Source: Isoptericola halotolerans
Lineage (GTDB): Bacteria > Actinomycetota > Actinomycetes > Actinomycetales > Cellulomonadaceae
Direction of reading: 5' to 3'
NCBI RefSeq assembly: GCF_003003075.1
Contig: NZ_PVTX01000016.1
Span: forward strand, 1 to 54,970
Length of the DNA stretch: 54,970 nucleotides
In this document: in pieces, positions 1-8,704 of the stretch
Layout of the letters: each line of letters starts with the position of its first letter
Position numbering within the stretch: position 1 is the first letter of the stretch
Translations under genes and position numbers: made by a program
Notes under the pieces: generated by a model
Seen by the model: the letters and a program-made list of their open reading frames with translations, nothing else
The model's database searches: none
What the model was told of the DNA's origin: nothing

Positions 1-24
1 TGTACTGACCCGGCAGGTTGTTGA
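1..24 (+). repeat. Left terminal inverted repeat of the IS481-type element
   Basis: TGTACTGACCCGG opens the element. It matches the reverse complement of 1040-1063 at 21 of 24 positions, differing at positions 10, 14 and 16. Confidence 0.85.
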
Positions 25-93
25 CATAGCGAGAGACCTCCGGGTCGAGTGGGAGCTGTCTAGGAACCCGGCTCGTACCAACGGAGGTCTCTC

Positions 94-1068
94 GTGTCCC
101 ACGCTAACGCCCGGCTGACGCCTGCTGGAAGATTCACGATGGTCCGGCGGATCGCGGCAGGTCGCCCGGTGGCGCACGTCGCGGCTGAGATGGGTGTCTC
201 GCGCACCACGGCGTGGCGGTGGTGGCGCCGCTACGAGCAGCAGGGTCGGGCGGGTCTGGTGGATCGCTCCTCACGGCCGCGCTCGTGCCCGCATCGCACC
301 CACGCGTGCACTGAGGCCAGGATCCGGATCTGGCGGCACCTGGCCCGCCGTGGTCCGGTGGATCTGGCTCGCCGGGTCGGGGTGCCAGCCTCCACCGTGG
401 GGCGTGTTCTGGCCCGCCACCACACGCCGTTGTTGCACGAGTGCGACCCGCTCACCGGGCAAGTGATCCGCGCCTCGCGGCGAACGCCGCGCCGCTACGA
501 GCACCCGCATCCGGGATCGCTGGTGCACATCGACGTCAAGAAGCTCGGCCGCATCCCCGATGGCGGCGGGTGGAAGGTTCATGGGCGCGGGCAGCGCCCG
601 CACCGCAAGCGAGGGCTCGGGTTCGACTACGTCCATACCGCGATCGATGACCACTCCCGGCTGGCCTACGCGGAGATCCACGACGATGAGAAGGGCACGA
701 CCTGCGCCGGGTTCCTGGCCCGGGCCACGGCGTTCTACGCCGCCCACGGCATCACCATCGAACGGGTCTTGAGCGACAACGCGAAGAACTACCGCCAGTC
801 ACACGCGTTCCGCGACGCCGCAGCCGGCCTGGGCATCCGGTTGAAGTTCATCAAGCCGCACTGCCCCTGGACCAACGGCAAGGCCGAACGCCTCAACCGG
901 ACCCTGGCCACCGAATGGGCCTACGCCCGGGCCTACGACTCCAACTCCGAGCGCGCCCGCGCCTTGCCGATCTGGCTCGACCACTACAACCTGGAACGAC
1001 CCCACACCGGCATCGGCGGCCTACGCCCCATCGACCGAATCAACAACGTCCCGAGTCAGTACACCTAG
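94..1068 (+). CDS. IS481-family DDE transposase
   Basis: This 324-residue protein cuts and joins the ends of its own element. An N-terminal helix-turn-helix (about residues 15-60) is followed by an rve/RNase-H-fold integrase core. The catalytic triad is visible as D147 (HIDVKK), D228 (LSDNAK) and E265 (NGKAERLN). Length is usual for the family and the frame is intact, so the enzyme may be active. The GTG start follows a GGAGG-like stretch (ACGGAGGTC). The last codon and the TAG stop lie partly or wholly in flanking DNA: the IS ends at 1063 and the stop is 1066-1068, supplied by the CTAG target. Confidence 0.93.
   Translation: MSHANARLTPAGRFTMVRRIAAGRPVAHVAAEMGVSRTTAWRWWRRYEQQGRAGLVDRSSRPRSCPHRTHACTEARIRIWRHLARRGPVDLARRVGVPASTVGRVLARHHTPLLHECDPLTGQVIRASRRTPRRYEHPHPGSLVHIDVKKLGRIPDGGGWKVHGRGQRPHRKRGLGFDYVHTAIDDHSRLAYAEIHDDEKGTTCAGFLARATAFYAAHGITIERVLSDNAKNYRQSHAFRDAAAGLGIRLKFIKPHCPWTNGKAERLNRTLATEWAYARAYDSNSERARALPIWLDHYNLERPHTGIGGLRPIDRINNVPSQYT
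1040..1063 (-). repeat. Right terminal inverted repeat of the IS481-type element
   Basis: Read on the minus strand it begins TGTACTGACTCGGG and mirrors bases 1-24. It also encodes the last residues of the transposase, so coding sequence runs through the end of the element. Confidence 0.85.
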
Positions 1069-1667
1069 CCCATCGGCAGGACCGTCCGGCGCAGGTGCTC
1101 GCCGAGGCGCCTGTCGGGCTCGATCCCGGCGAGCATCGAGCCGAACAGGACCGACTCGCCGATGCGGACGAAGGCGAAGGCGGTCTCGGCCACCGAGAAC
1201 TGCAAGGGGCCCAGCGCGCCGGACTCCTGCTCGCGGCGGATGAGCGCCGCCCACGCCTCGACGTTGCGCACGTGCACCCGTGCCGTGGCGCCGAACAGGA
1301 CCCGGGTGGCGTCGACGGGATCGACGGCGAGGTACTTCTGCAGCGGCTCGTCGAGCCTGACCTCGTCGTCGAACCGCTGGGCGATCGCCAGCAGACGACC
1401 GACGCCCGTCCTGGCCGCGTCGTCCGCCTCCTGGCGTGCGCGGTCCAGGGTCCGTGCCGCGAGCTGCCACAGCACGTCACCGAGGAGGCGGTCCCGGCTG
1501 CCGACGACCCGGTACAGCGTCGCCCTGCTGACCCACAGGTCCTCGGTGAGCTGATCCATCGCCAGTCCCCCGGACGCCGCGAACCGCCGTCTGGCAGCGC
1601 GCAGCGCGACCGGGTACGTGATGACGCGGCCTCGGGTGCCGCTCGGTCTCTCTCGGACGTCGACCAC
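1065..1667 (-). CDS. TetR/AcrR-family transcriptional regulator
   Basis: A 200-residue repressor-type protein. An N-terminal helix-turn-helix (about residues 30-60; SRATLYRVVGSRDRLL) is followed by a helical ligand-binding domain with no recognisable ligand signature. The GTG start at 1667 is preferred because AGAAGGGG lies about 11 bases upstream. An in-frame ATG at 1703 has no such site and would touch the operator. The gene follows the two exporter genes on the same strand after a 65-base gap holding a TetR-type palindrome, so it probably controls itself and perhaps the exporter. Its stop codon lies within the IS target site CTAG, so the insertion left it whole. Confidence 0.85.
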   Translation of the reverse strand: MVDVRERPSGTRGRVITYPVALRAARRRFAASGGLAMDQLTEDLWVSRATLYRVVGSRDRLLGDVLWQLAARTLDRARQEADDAARTGVGRLLAIAQRFDDEVRLDEPLQKYLAVDPVDATRVLFGATARVHVRNVEAWAALIRREQESGALGPLQFSVAETAFAFVRIGESVLFGSMLAGIEPDRRLGEHLRRTVLPMG

Positions 1668-1703
1668 GGTGTCGCACCCCTTCTCTGGACGGACGCACAG
1701 CAT

Positions 1704-1717
1704 ACCGTCCGGTCGGT
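1704..1717. promoter_or_regulatory. Probable TetR-family operator
   Basis: ACCGTCCGGTCGGT has the form ACCG-N-CCGG-N-CGGT, a palindrome typical of actinobacterial TetR sites. It lies 37 bases before the regulator's start codon and just after the exporter stop codon, fitting autorepression from an internal promoter. Confidence 0.6.
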
Positions 1718-1732
1718 CTGGCGCGGAGAAGG

Positions 1733-3571
1733 TCAGACGAGCGACTCCTGCCACGCCGCGTCGAGGGCGGCGAACCGGCCCCGCTGCGCCACGAGCTCCT
1801 GCGGTGTCCCGTCCTCGACGACGCGCCCGCCCTCCATGACGAGCACGCGGTCCGCGATGGCGACCGTCGAGAGCCGGTGGGCGATGATGATGGCCGTCCG
1901 GTCCGCGAGCAGCGTCTGCAGACCGCGCTGGACCCACCGCTCCCCCGGGACGTCGAGCGAGCTCGTCGCCTCGTCGAGCACCAGCACCGCGGGGTCCGCG
2001 AGGAAGGCGCGGGCGAAGCTGAGGAGCTGGCGCTGCCCCGCGGACACGCGACCGCCCCGCTTGTTCACCTCGGTGTCGTAGCCGTCGGGCAGGCTGGTGA
2101 CCACGTCGTGCACACCGACCGCACGGGCGGCCGCCTCGACCTGTTCGTCGGTGGCGTCCGGGCGGCCCAGCGCGATGTTCTCCCGCACCGTGCCGCTGAA
2201 GAGGTACGCCTCCTGCGTCACCATCACCACCGCCCGCCGCAGGTCGGGCGTGGACAGGTCTCGCACGTCCACGCCGTCCAGCAGCACCCGTCCGTCGCTC
2301 GCGTCGTAGAACCGCGTGACGAGCTTGGCCAGCGTCGACTTCCCCGCCCCCGTGGAGCCCACGAGCGCGACGGTCTGCCCGGCGGGGATCGTCAGGTCCA
2401 GCCCGGGCAGCACCACCGGCCCCGCGCCGTACCGGAAGGTGACGTCCGCGAGCCGCACCTCGCCGCGGGCCTTGCGCAGCGGCGTCGGACGCTGCGGCTC
2501 GGCGACGGTCGGTTCCTCGGCGAGCAGCCCGGACACCTTCTCCAGCGCGGCCACGGCGGACTGGAGGGCGTTGTAGAACATGCCGAGCTGCTGGATGGGC
2601 TGGAAGAAGCGCTTGACGTACAGCAGCACGGCGACCAGCGCGCCGAGCTCGAGCTGTCCCTCGAAGACGCGCCACCCGCCGTAGGCGAGCGCCGCCGCCA
2701 CCGTGACGTTGCCGATCAGCACGAGTCCCGGCTGGTAGCGGCCGTTGACGCCGAAGATTCGCAGGTTCGCGTCGCGGTACTCCTCGCCGAGGCGGGCGTA
2801 CTCGGCCTGGGTGGTGGGCTCACGCCGGAACGCCTGCACCGCCCGCATCCCCGTCATCGTCTCGACGAACTTCACGATGAGCCGTGCCGAGGCGCTGCGC
2901 TGCTCGCGGTAGTGGCGCTGCGAACGTCGCTGGAACCAGCGGGTCAGCAACCAGGCGGGGACGAGGGCGGCCGTCAGCACCAGGCCCGACCGCCAGTCCA
3001 CGACGAAGAGCGCCGCCCCGGTGAACACCATGAGCATGAGGGAGGACACGACGCCCGTCAGCCCCCCGTCGAAGAGCTCGCGGAGCGCCTCCAGGTCCGA
3101 GGTCTGGCGGCTGATGACGCGTCCCGAGGTGTACGACTCGTGGAACTCGAGCGAGAGGCGCTGGGTGTGCCGGAACACCCGACGACGCAGCTCGAGCAGC
3201 ACGCTCTGGGCGACGCGGGCCGCGGCCCGGACGTAGGCACCGGCGCAGATCCCACCCAGCACCGCGGCCGCGACGTAGGCGCCGCCGATCGCCGCGAGGC
3301 GAGCGGGGTCGCCGTCCCGGAGCGCCGGCAGCGCGGTGTCGATCGCCGCCTGGACCAGGAGCGGCCCGGCCACCTGGCCCAGCGTCCCGACCACGATCAG
3401 CAACCCGGCCCAGGCGAGCGGGCGCCACCGCGGGCGCAGCAGCTCGCCGAGGAGCCGCAACGAACGGCGTCGCACCGCGCGCGACGTCGTCCGGTCGAGG
3501 AGCGCCGCGTCGTCGGCGTGGACGTCGCGAGGGTCCGGGCGGGCCGGTGGCGTGCTGGACGTCGCGGTCAT
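1733..3571 (-). CDS. ABC exporter half-transporter, second subunit of a heterodimer
   Basis: 612 residues: an N-terminal six-helix ABC transmembrane domain (about 50-340) and a C-terminal nucleotide-binding domain. Seen are Walker [10 protein letters not shown], Walker [12 protein letters not shown] with the catalytic Glu, and the switch His in IIIAHRLST. The signature motif reads VSAGQRQL instead of SGGQ. Start ATG 3571 overlaps the stop of the upstream subunit by four bases (ATGA), so the two are translationally coupled. The pair resembles heterodimeric multidrug or lipid exporters with one degenerate ATP site. Substrate cannot be read from sequence. Confidence 0.9.
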   Translation of the reverse strand: MTATSSTPPARPDPRDVHADDAALLDRTTSRAVRRRSLRLLGELLRPRWRPLAWAGLLIVVGTLGQVAGPLLVQAAIDTALPALRDGDPARLAAIGGAYVAAAVLGGICAGAYVRAAARVAQSVLLELRRRVFRHTQRLSLEFHESYTSGRVISRQTSDLEALRELFDGGLTGVVSSLMLMVFTGAALFVVDWRSGLVLTAALVPAWLLTRWFQRRSQRHYREQRSASARLIVKFVETMTGMRAVQAFRREPTTQAEYARLGEEYRDANLRIFGVNGRYQPGLVLIGNVTVAAALAYGGWRVFEGQLELGALVAVLLYVKRFFQPIQQLGMFYNALQSAVAALEKVSGLLAEEPTVAEPQRPTPLRKARGEVRLADVTFRYGAGPVVLPGLDLTIPAGQTVALVGSTGAGKSTLAKLVTRFYDASDGRVLLDGVDVRDLSTPDLRRAVVMVTQEAYLFSGTVRENIALGRPDATDEQVEAAARAVGVHDVVTSLPDGYDTEVNKRGGRVSAGQRQLLSFARAFLADPAVLVLDEATSSLDVPGERWVQRGLQTLLADRTAIIIAHRLSTVAIADRVLVMEGGRVVEDGTPQELVAQRGRFAALDAAWQESLV

Positions 3572-5412
3572 CGGGTCGCCTCCGGCTCGTGGTCGTGCTC
3601 GCTGCTCTGCCAGTCCGCCTCGAGCGAGGCGATGACGTAGCGGTAGTGGTCGTCGGCGGCGAGGAGCTCTCGGTGCGTGCCCACCGCCCGGATGCGCCCC
3701 TCGGCGAGGACGGCCACCCGGTCCGCGAGCGCCACCGTGGACGGCCGGTGGGCGACGATGAGGCTGGTGGTGCGTTCGAGCACCTGGCGCAGCCGGGCCG
3801 TGACGGCCTCCTCGGTGGTCACGTCCAGAGCGGAGAGCGGGTCGTCCAGGACGAGCACCCGGGGCCGCGCGGCGACGGCCCGGGCGAGGGCGAGACGCTG
3901 GCGCTGGCCGCCGGACAAGGAGAGGCCCTCTTCGCCGATGCGCGTGTCGACGCCGTGCGGCAGGTCGTGGACGAACCCGGCCTGGGCGACCTCGGCGGCC
4001 TCGTGCAGCCGCTCCTCGCGCGCCTCGGGGGGCAGGTCGTCGTCGACGCCGAGGAGCACGTTGTCCCGTACCGACGCCGAGAACAGGGTGGGGTCCTCGA
4101 AGGCGACGGCGACGGCCCGGCGTACGTCGTGGCGGCGCAGGTGGCGCACGTCGTGCCCGTCGATCTCCACGGCGCCCGTGGTGACGTCGGCGAGGCGCGG
4201 GACCAGCATCGCGAGGGTGGACTTGCCGGACCCGGTCAGCCCGACGAGCGCCGTCGTGGTGCCGGCGGGCAGCTCGAGGTCGACGCCGGCGAGCACGGGT
4301 TCCTGGGCGTCGTCGTACCGGAAGCCCACGTCGCGCAGGACGACGTGTCCGCGGCCCTCGCCCAGCTCGACGGGGTCGACGGGGTCGGTCAACGGGTTGG
4401 GGGTGTCCATGACCTCGAAGTAGCGGTCCACGGCGGTGCGGGCGTTGAGCGTCATGGACAGCGTCATGCCGAGGTCGACGACGGGTCCGTTGACGACGGC
4501 CGCGGTGAGGAAGAACGCGACGAGCGCCCCCACGCTGAGCTGCCCCTCGGCCGCCTGCCACACCCCGAGCACCAGGCACACGGCGAGCGTCAGCTCGGGG
4601 ATGAGCTGCAGCGCGGTGGTGACGGTCGCCTGGTTGCCGGCCTTGCGGATCTCCGTGCGACGCAGCTCCTCGGCCTGCCCCGAGAACGACTCGAGCGCGT
4701 CCTCACCGCGGCCGAAGGCCTTGAGCACGCGGATGCCGTGCACCGACTCCTCGACGGTGTTGGCGAGGTCGCCGGACTGGTCCTGCGAGAGCCGGGCGAT
4801 CACGCGGTAGCGCCGCGAGAAGCGGAAGGCGATGATCGTCACCGGGATCGCGCCGGCGAGGTAGACCAGGCCCAGCCAGCCCGCGGTGGCCAGGAGGAGC
4901 GCGACACCCACGGCGATCGTCACCGTGCTGACCACGAGCTGCAGCAGCCCGAAGACGAGCCACCGTCGCAGCAGGCCCAGGTCCCCCATCGAGCGGCTCA
5001 GCAGCTGGCCGCCGGACCACCGGTCGTGGAACGCCGCGGGGAGCTGTTGCAGGTGGCGGAACAGCTGCGTGCGCAACGCGGCCTCGACCCGGGTGCCGGG
5101 GTACATCACGAGGTTGCGGCGCAGCAGGATGAGCCCCGCCTCGGTCACGCCGAGGCCGAGGACGGCCAGCGTCGGCCAGAGGAGCGCCGCGTAGTCGTGG
5201 GCGGCGACGCCCTGCGCGAGCGGGCCCTCCACGAGGCGCTGGAGCACGCGCGGGATGGCGAGCGCGGCGAGGCTCGCGCCGAGGGAGGCGAGGAGCCCGG
5301 CGACGAGGCGCGGCAGCGCCGGACGGACGGCGGGCAGCAGCCGCAGCACCGAGGCGATCGTGCCGAGCTGGGAACCCGCGGGCGCGGGACGTTCTGGCGG
5401 GACGGGTGGCAT
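3568..5412 (-). CDS. ABC exporter half-transporter, first subunit with degenerate Walker B
   Basis: 614 residues: membrane domain followed by ATPase domain. Walker A is GLTGSGKST and the signature [10 protein letters not shown] is canonical, but Walker B reads [11 protein letters not shown], with Asp where the catalytic Glu should be. That substitution marks the degenerate partner of heterodimeric ABC exporters and complements the altered signature of the downstream subunit. Start ATG 5412 is chosen because GGTGGGAG lies about nine bases upstream. ATG codons at 5421 and 5442 are alternatives. The gene diverges from the methyltransferase at 5467. Confidence 0.9.
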   Translation of the reverse strand: MPPVPPERPAPAGSQLGTIASVLRLLPAVRPALPRLVAGLLASLGASLAALAIPRVLQRLVEGPLAQGVAAHDYAALLWPTLAVLGLGVTEAGLILLRRNLVMYPGTRVEAALRTQLFRHLQQLPAAFHDRWSGGQLLSRSMGDLGLLRRWLVFGLLQLVVSTVTIAVGVALLLATAGWLGLVYLAGAIPVTIIAFRFSRRYRVIARLSQDQSGDLANTVEESVHGIRVLKAFGRGEDALESFSGQAEELRRTEIRKAGNQATVTTALQLIPELTLAVCLVLGVWQAAEGQLSVGALVAFFLTAAVVNGPVVDLGMTLSMTLNARTAVDRYFEVMDTPNPLTDPVDPVELGEGRGHVVLRDVGFRYDDAQEPVLAGVDLELPAGTTTALVGLTGSGKSTLAMLVPRLADVTTGAVEIDGHDVRHLRRHDVRRAVAVAFEDPTLFSASVRDNVLLGVDDDLPPEAREERLHEAAEVAQAGFVHDLPHGVDTRIGEEGLSLSGGQRQRLALARAVAARPRVLVLDDPLSALDVTTEEAVTARLRQVLERTTSLIVAHRPSTVALADRVAVLAEGRIRAVGTHRELLAADDHYRYVIASLEADWQSSEHDHEPEATR

Positions 5413-5466
5413 CGCCGCCATTCTCCCACCGAGCACCGACATGCTTGCCCGGGGCATGATCTGCGG

Positions 5467-6081
5467 GTGACCCGATTCGACCTCGCGCACTGGGACCTGT
5501 ACAACGCCGACCAGGTGGGGCGCGCGCCGCGGCAGCTGTGCCGCGACCTGCTCGCGCGCGCCGGGGAGGGTGCGGGCCGGCAGGCCGTCGACCTCGGCGC
5601 CGGCAGCGGGGTGGAGGCCGCGGCGCTCGTGCGCGCGGGATGGCGGGTGCTCGCCGTGGACCCGGCGCCGGCGACGGCGGACCTGGTGCCGCGTCAGGTC
5701 CCCCCGGCGCTCCGGGCGGGCCTGCAGGTGCGGGTCGCCGCCGTCCAGGACGTGTTCCCGCTCCCGGGCGCCCACCTGGTCCACGCCTCCTACGCCCTGC
5801 CCTTCGTGCCGCCGTCGCAGTTCGCCCGCGTCTGGGACGGCGTCCGCGCCGCGCTCGCACCGGGCGGCTGGCTCGGGGTCACGCTCTTCGGCGAGCGCGA
5901 CGGCTGGGCGACGGACCCGGCCATGGCGGACGTGCTGACCTTCCACCCCTGGGCGGAGGTCGACCGGCTGCTCGACGGCCTGGACGTGCTGGTCGTCGAC
6001 GAGCGGGAGCACGACGGCCCCGCGTTCGGTGGGACGAAGCACTGGCACACCTTCGAGGTCGTCGCGCGCAGGCTGCGCTGA
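5467..6081 (+). CDS. Class I SAM-dependent methyltransferase
   Basis: A 204-residue Rossmann-fold methyltransferase. The SAM-binding motif VDLGAGSGVEAAAL sits near residue 40, followed by the acidic end of strand 2 (VLAVDP). The rest of the domain follows (LVHASYALPFVPP, LAPGGWLGVTLFGER). The substrate is not predictable. The GTG start at 5467 is the first in frame giving the usual N-terminus; no good ribosome site precedes it, only GGGGCATGATCTGCGG. Divergent from the ABC exporter with 54 bases between starts, so the two may share a control region. Confidence 0.82.
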   Translation: MTRFDLAHWDLYNADQVGRAPRQLCRDLLARAGEGAGRQAVDLGAGSGVEAAALVRAGWRVLAVDPAPATADLVPRQVPPALRAGLQVRVAAVQDVFPLPGAHLVHASYALPFVPPSQFARVWDGVRAALAPGGWLGVTLFGERDGWATDPAMADVLTFHPWAEVDRLLDGLDVLVVDEREHDGPAFGGTKHWHTFEVVARRLR

Positions 6082-6153
6082 GCTCTTGACGCTGTCGGAC
6101 CATCGGTGCCGCTGTCCCGCTGAACCGTCGGAGCCCGGCGTCACCCCAGCCCG

Positions 6154-6159
6154 TACGAT
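6154..6159 (+). promoter_or_regulatory. Candidate -10 element of a leaderless transcript
   Basis: TACGAT ends seven bases before ATG 6167, and no Shine-Dalgarno is present. No convincing -35 was found. Confidence 0.45.
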
Positions 6160-6166
6160 GCCCGGC

Positions 6167-7561
6167 ATGGATGGCGTGCAGCTGGTCGGTGTGGTGACGG
6201 GCGTGGTGCTGGTGGTCGTGGCGGGGCTGGCGCTCGTGCTCCGCGGGCGACGCCGGCGGGAGCGGCGGCGCGAGGCGGACCGGACCGAGCTCGACCGGCT
6301 CGCCACGGCGGCCGGGTCGGCGCTGGTCGGGACCGACGAGCGCGCCCGGCTGGCCGAGGACGAGCTGTCCTTCGCCGTGGCGGAGCTCGGCGAGCCGGCC
6401 ACCGCCGAGGCCGGCCCGGCGCTGCGGCGGGCGCGCGAGCACCTGCGCGAGGCGTTCCACCTCAACCAGCTCCTGCACGACCACGTACCCGACACCGACG
6501 TGGAGCGCCGCGAGTGGTCGGGTCGCATCGTGGAGCTGTGCCGCACCGCCGGAGCGGCGCTCGACGACCTCGACGCCGGGCTGGCGGACCGGCGTCGCGC
6601 CGCCCGCTCGACGCCGGAGGCGATCGACCGGGTCGAGGCGCGCGTCGCGGCCGTGCGAGAGGCCATCGGGCCGGCCCGCGCCGACGTCGAGCGGCTGCGC
6701 ACCGACTACACGGACCACGCGCTCGCGCCCGTGGCGGACAACCCGGCGCAGGCGGGCCGGCTGCTGGACTTCGCCGCCCGCAGTGCGGCCGCCGCCCGCC
6801 GCCGGCTCGCCTCGCAACAGGTCGCAGAGGCCGTGGCCGGAACGCGGGCCGCCGAGGAGTCCGTGCTGCGCGCCGAGGGTCTGCTCGCCGCCGTCGACGG
6901 CTTCGAGGCCGAGGCGCTGCAGGCCGAAGCCGCTCTCGGGGCGCTCGTCGCCGAGTCGCGCACCGAGCTCGCCCAGGCGCGCGCCATGCCGGCGGCCCGG
7001 CGTCGGGGGGCCGTCGACCTCGCGGCCGACGCCCTCGAGGAGGCCCTGCGGACGCTGCCGGGGCCCGGGGATCCCACCGACCCCGTCGCCGCCCTGACCC
7101 GGCTGCGGCAGGCCAACACCGCCCTGGACGACGCCGTGCGAGACCGGATCGAGCAGGACGAGCGGTCCCGGCGAGCCTCGGCGCAGCGCGGCCCCGCCCT
7201 CGACGACGCGGCCCGCCAGGTGGCTGCGGCCCGTGCCCTCGTGGACGACTACCGCGCGCCGGTGGGTCCCGACGCGCGCACCCGGCTCGCCGAGGCGGAG
7301 CGTGAGCTCACCGCGGCACGGAACGCCACCCATGCCGAGTCCGCGGTCGACCAGGCCCGCCGGTCCGCAGCCTTGGCCGCGGAGGCCGCCGATCTCGCCC
7401 GCCGCGACGTCTCGCACGCCGGCCGCCACCAGCCGTGGGACGCCCGACGGTCCGCACCGGCCGGACGCGCGGGCTCGGGGGCGTTCGGCGCCGTCCTGGG
7501 CGGCATGGTGCTCGGCGGCATCCTGGACGAGATCGGCGACCTCGGCGACCTGTTCGACTGA
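6167..7561 (+). CDS. Membrane-anchored coiled-coil protein, similar to the tail of actinobacterial TPM-domain proteins
   Basis: 464 residues. One N-terminal membrane segment (about residues 5-25) is followed by an Arg-rich stop-transfer stretch, a long Ala/Glu/Arg-rich helical region with heptad character, and a Gly-rich C-terminus (about residues 433-464) ending GDLGDLFD. I recognise the arrangement as the C-terminal half of actinobacterial TPM/YgcG-like proteins, but the TPM domain itself is absent. Function unknown; a cytoplasmic coiled coil tethered to the membrane is the safe description. ATG 6167 is chosen for its leaderless promoter spacing; ATG 6158 is in frame. It converges on thiD across a shared hairpin. 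Confidence 0.7.
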   Translation: MDGVQLVGVVTGVVLVVVAGLALVLRGRRRRERRREADRTELDRLATAAGSALVGTDERARLAEDELSFAVAELGEPATAEAGPALRRAREHLREAFHLNQLLHDHVPDTDVERREWSGRIVELCRTAGAALDDLDAGLADRRRAARSTPEAIDRVEARVAAVREAIGPARADVERLRTDYTDHALAPVADNPAQAGRLLDFAARSAAAARRRLASQQVAEAVAGTRAAEESVLRAEGLLAAVDGFEAEALQAEAALGALVAESRTELAQARAMPAARRRGAVDLAADALEEALRTLPGPGDPTDPVAALTRLRQANTALDDAVRDRIEQDERSRRASAQRGPALDDAARQVAAARALVDDYRAPVGPDARTRLAEAERELTAARNATHAESAVDQARRSAALAAEAADLARRDVSHAGRHQPWDARRSAPAGRAGSGAFGAVLGGMVLGGILDEIGDLGDLFD

Positions 7562-7588
7562 CGGCCGACCGGGCACCGCCGGCCGTCA
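7559..7588. terminator. Bidirectional hairpin terminator between convergent genes
   Basis: TGACGGCCG (7559-7567) pairs with CGGCCGTCA (7580-7588) around a 12-base loop. It overlaps both stop codons, and no T-run follows. Confidence 0.6.
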
Positions 7589-8458
7589 CCCCTCGACGAG
7601 CGCCTCGCGCAAGGCCCAGAAGTGGTCGACCGGTCCGCGACCGCCGCCGACCTCGAGGGCGGGACCCGCGGTGATGGCCCCCGCCAGCCAGGACTTGGTC
7701 TCTCGCAGCGCCCGCTCCCAGCTGCCGTGCCGGGCGTACCGGGTGACCAGCCCGCTGGACAGCGAGCACCCCGTGCCGTGCGTGCTCGAGACCCGCACGC
7801 GCTGCCCCGGGAGCTCGGCCACGACGCCGCGCGGCCCGACGAGTGCGTCCGGGACCTCGTCGCCCGCGAGGTGGCCCCCCTTGGCCACCACGAGCACGTC
7901 GTGCCGGTCGGCCAGCCGGAGCGCCTGGTCGAGCACACCGTCCCACGACGGCGCGTCGGCGTCGCCCAGGAGGACGGCGAGCTCCGGCACGTTGGGCGTG
8001 ACGACGTCCGCACGGTCGAGCAGCCCGCGCACCGCGTCCTCGGCGGCGGGCTCCAGCAGGCGGTCGCCCGAGGTGGCGACCATGACGGGGTCGACGACCA
8101 CGGGCGGACGACCCGCCGGTCCGCTGCCGTCCAGCCACCGGGCGACCACCTCCGCCACCTCGGCCGACGCGAGCATCCCGATCTTGACCCCGTCCATCGC
8201 GACGTCGGCACGGAGCGTGTCGAGCTGCTGGGCGAGGAACGACGGCGGTGGCACGTGCACCGCGCTGACCCCGCGGGTGCTCTGCGCGGTCAGCGCCGTG
8301 ACCGCGGCCATCCCGTAGCCGCCGGCCGCCGCCACCGCCTTCAGGTCCGCCTGGACCCCGGCACCGCCGGACGGGTCCGAGCCCGCGACGGACAGCACGC
8401 GCGGGACGGGACGGGGTCGCCACGGTGGGCGGGCGGCGGCGGGCAGGGTCGACGGCAT
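7586..8458 (-). CDS. thiD: Hydroxymethylpyrimidine/phosphomethylpyrimidine kinase
   Basis: 290-residue ribokinase-fold kinase that phosphorylates HMP and HMP-phosphate, giving the pyrimidine half of thiamine. Diagnostic are the N-terminal substrate motif AGSDPSGGAGVQADLK (about residues 25-41), VKIGML, VVVDPVMVATSG and the C-terminal anion hole STHGTGCSLSSG. Start ATG 8458 is chosen because GAAGGG ends nine bases upstream; ATG 8467 directly abuts that site. The leader is a TPP riboswitch whose 3' end contains the ribosome site, so thiamine pyrophosphate should shut off translation. No other thiamine gene is adjacent. Confidence 0.95.
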   Translation of the reverse strand: MPSTLPAAARPPWRPRPVPRVLSVAGSDPSGGAGVQADLKAVAAAGGYGMAAVTALTAQSTRGVSAVHVPPPSFLAQQLDTLRADVAMDGVKIGMLASAEVAEVVARWLDGSGPAGRPPVVVDPVMVATSGDRLLEPAAEDAVRGLLDRADVVTPNVPELAVLLGDADAPSWDGVLDQALRLADRHDVLVVAKGGHLAGDEVPDALVGPRGVVAELPGQRVRVSSTHGTGCSLSSGLVTRYARHGSWERALRETKSWLAGAITAGPALEVGGGRGPVDHFWALREALVEG

Positions 8459-8467
8459 GGGCGACAT

Positions 8468-8550
8468 CCCTTCGTCAGTGCGGACTGCATCAGGTTCGAC
8501 GGGTGTGATCTCAGCTCCCGGTGGGCGCACCCCGTGTCGTGAGGACACGG
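8468..8550 (-). promoter_or_regulatory. TPP riboswitch (THI element) controlling thiD
   Basis: The minus strand carries the conserved THI-box blocks in order: GGGGTGC, CTGAGATCACACCC, GAACCTGATGCAGT, then GCACTGACGAAGGG just before the gene. The final GAAGGG doubles as the thiD ribosome site, pointing to translational control. A short hairpin, CCGTGTC/GACACGG, precedes the aptamer. Confidence 0.93.
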
Positions 8551-8704
8551 TACCGGCCGCCGCCACGGCCTGAGACGGTGTCTCGGCCCGGTCTCGACGG
8601 TGACGGACCGGCGATCCTGCCGATGCCGCCGTGCCCGTGCGCCCCGCACGCTGGCCGGGCAGCAACACGGCTCCGTCGAGGAGCCCCGTCAGAGAGGACG
8701 AACG

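Larger units (their letters stand above)
1..1063 (+). mobile_element. Complete IS481-family insertion sequence
   Basis: The element is bounded by imperfect 24-bp terminal inverted repeats: 1-24 against the reverse complement of 1040-1063, 21 of 24 identical, both starting TGTACTGAC. One transposase gene fills it. The bases just right of the element, 1064-1069, read CCTAGC and fit the NCTAGN target known for IS481. The left target copy lies outside the window. The insertion abuts the stop codon of the neighbouring tetR-type gene without removing coding sequence. Confidence 0.9.

Noticed and set aside
1668-2675. Upstream open extension of the TetR frame
   Set aside because: It overlaps the well-supported ATPase domain of the exporter in another frame; high GC keeps stops rare.
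3547-5466. Long open plus-strand frame running into the methyltransferase gene
   Set aside because: It lies antisense to the ABC exporter subunits, which carry all ABC motifs; its translation is Gln/Arg/Gly-rich without motifs. Only the part from GTG 5467 is real.
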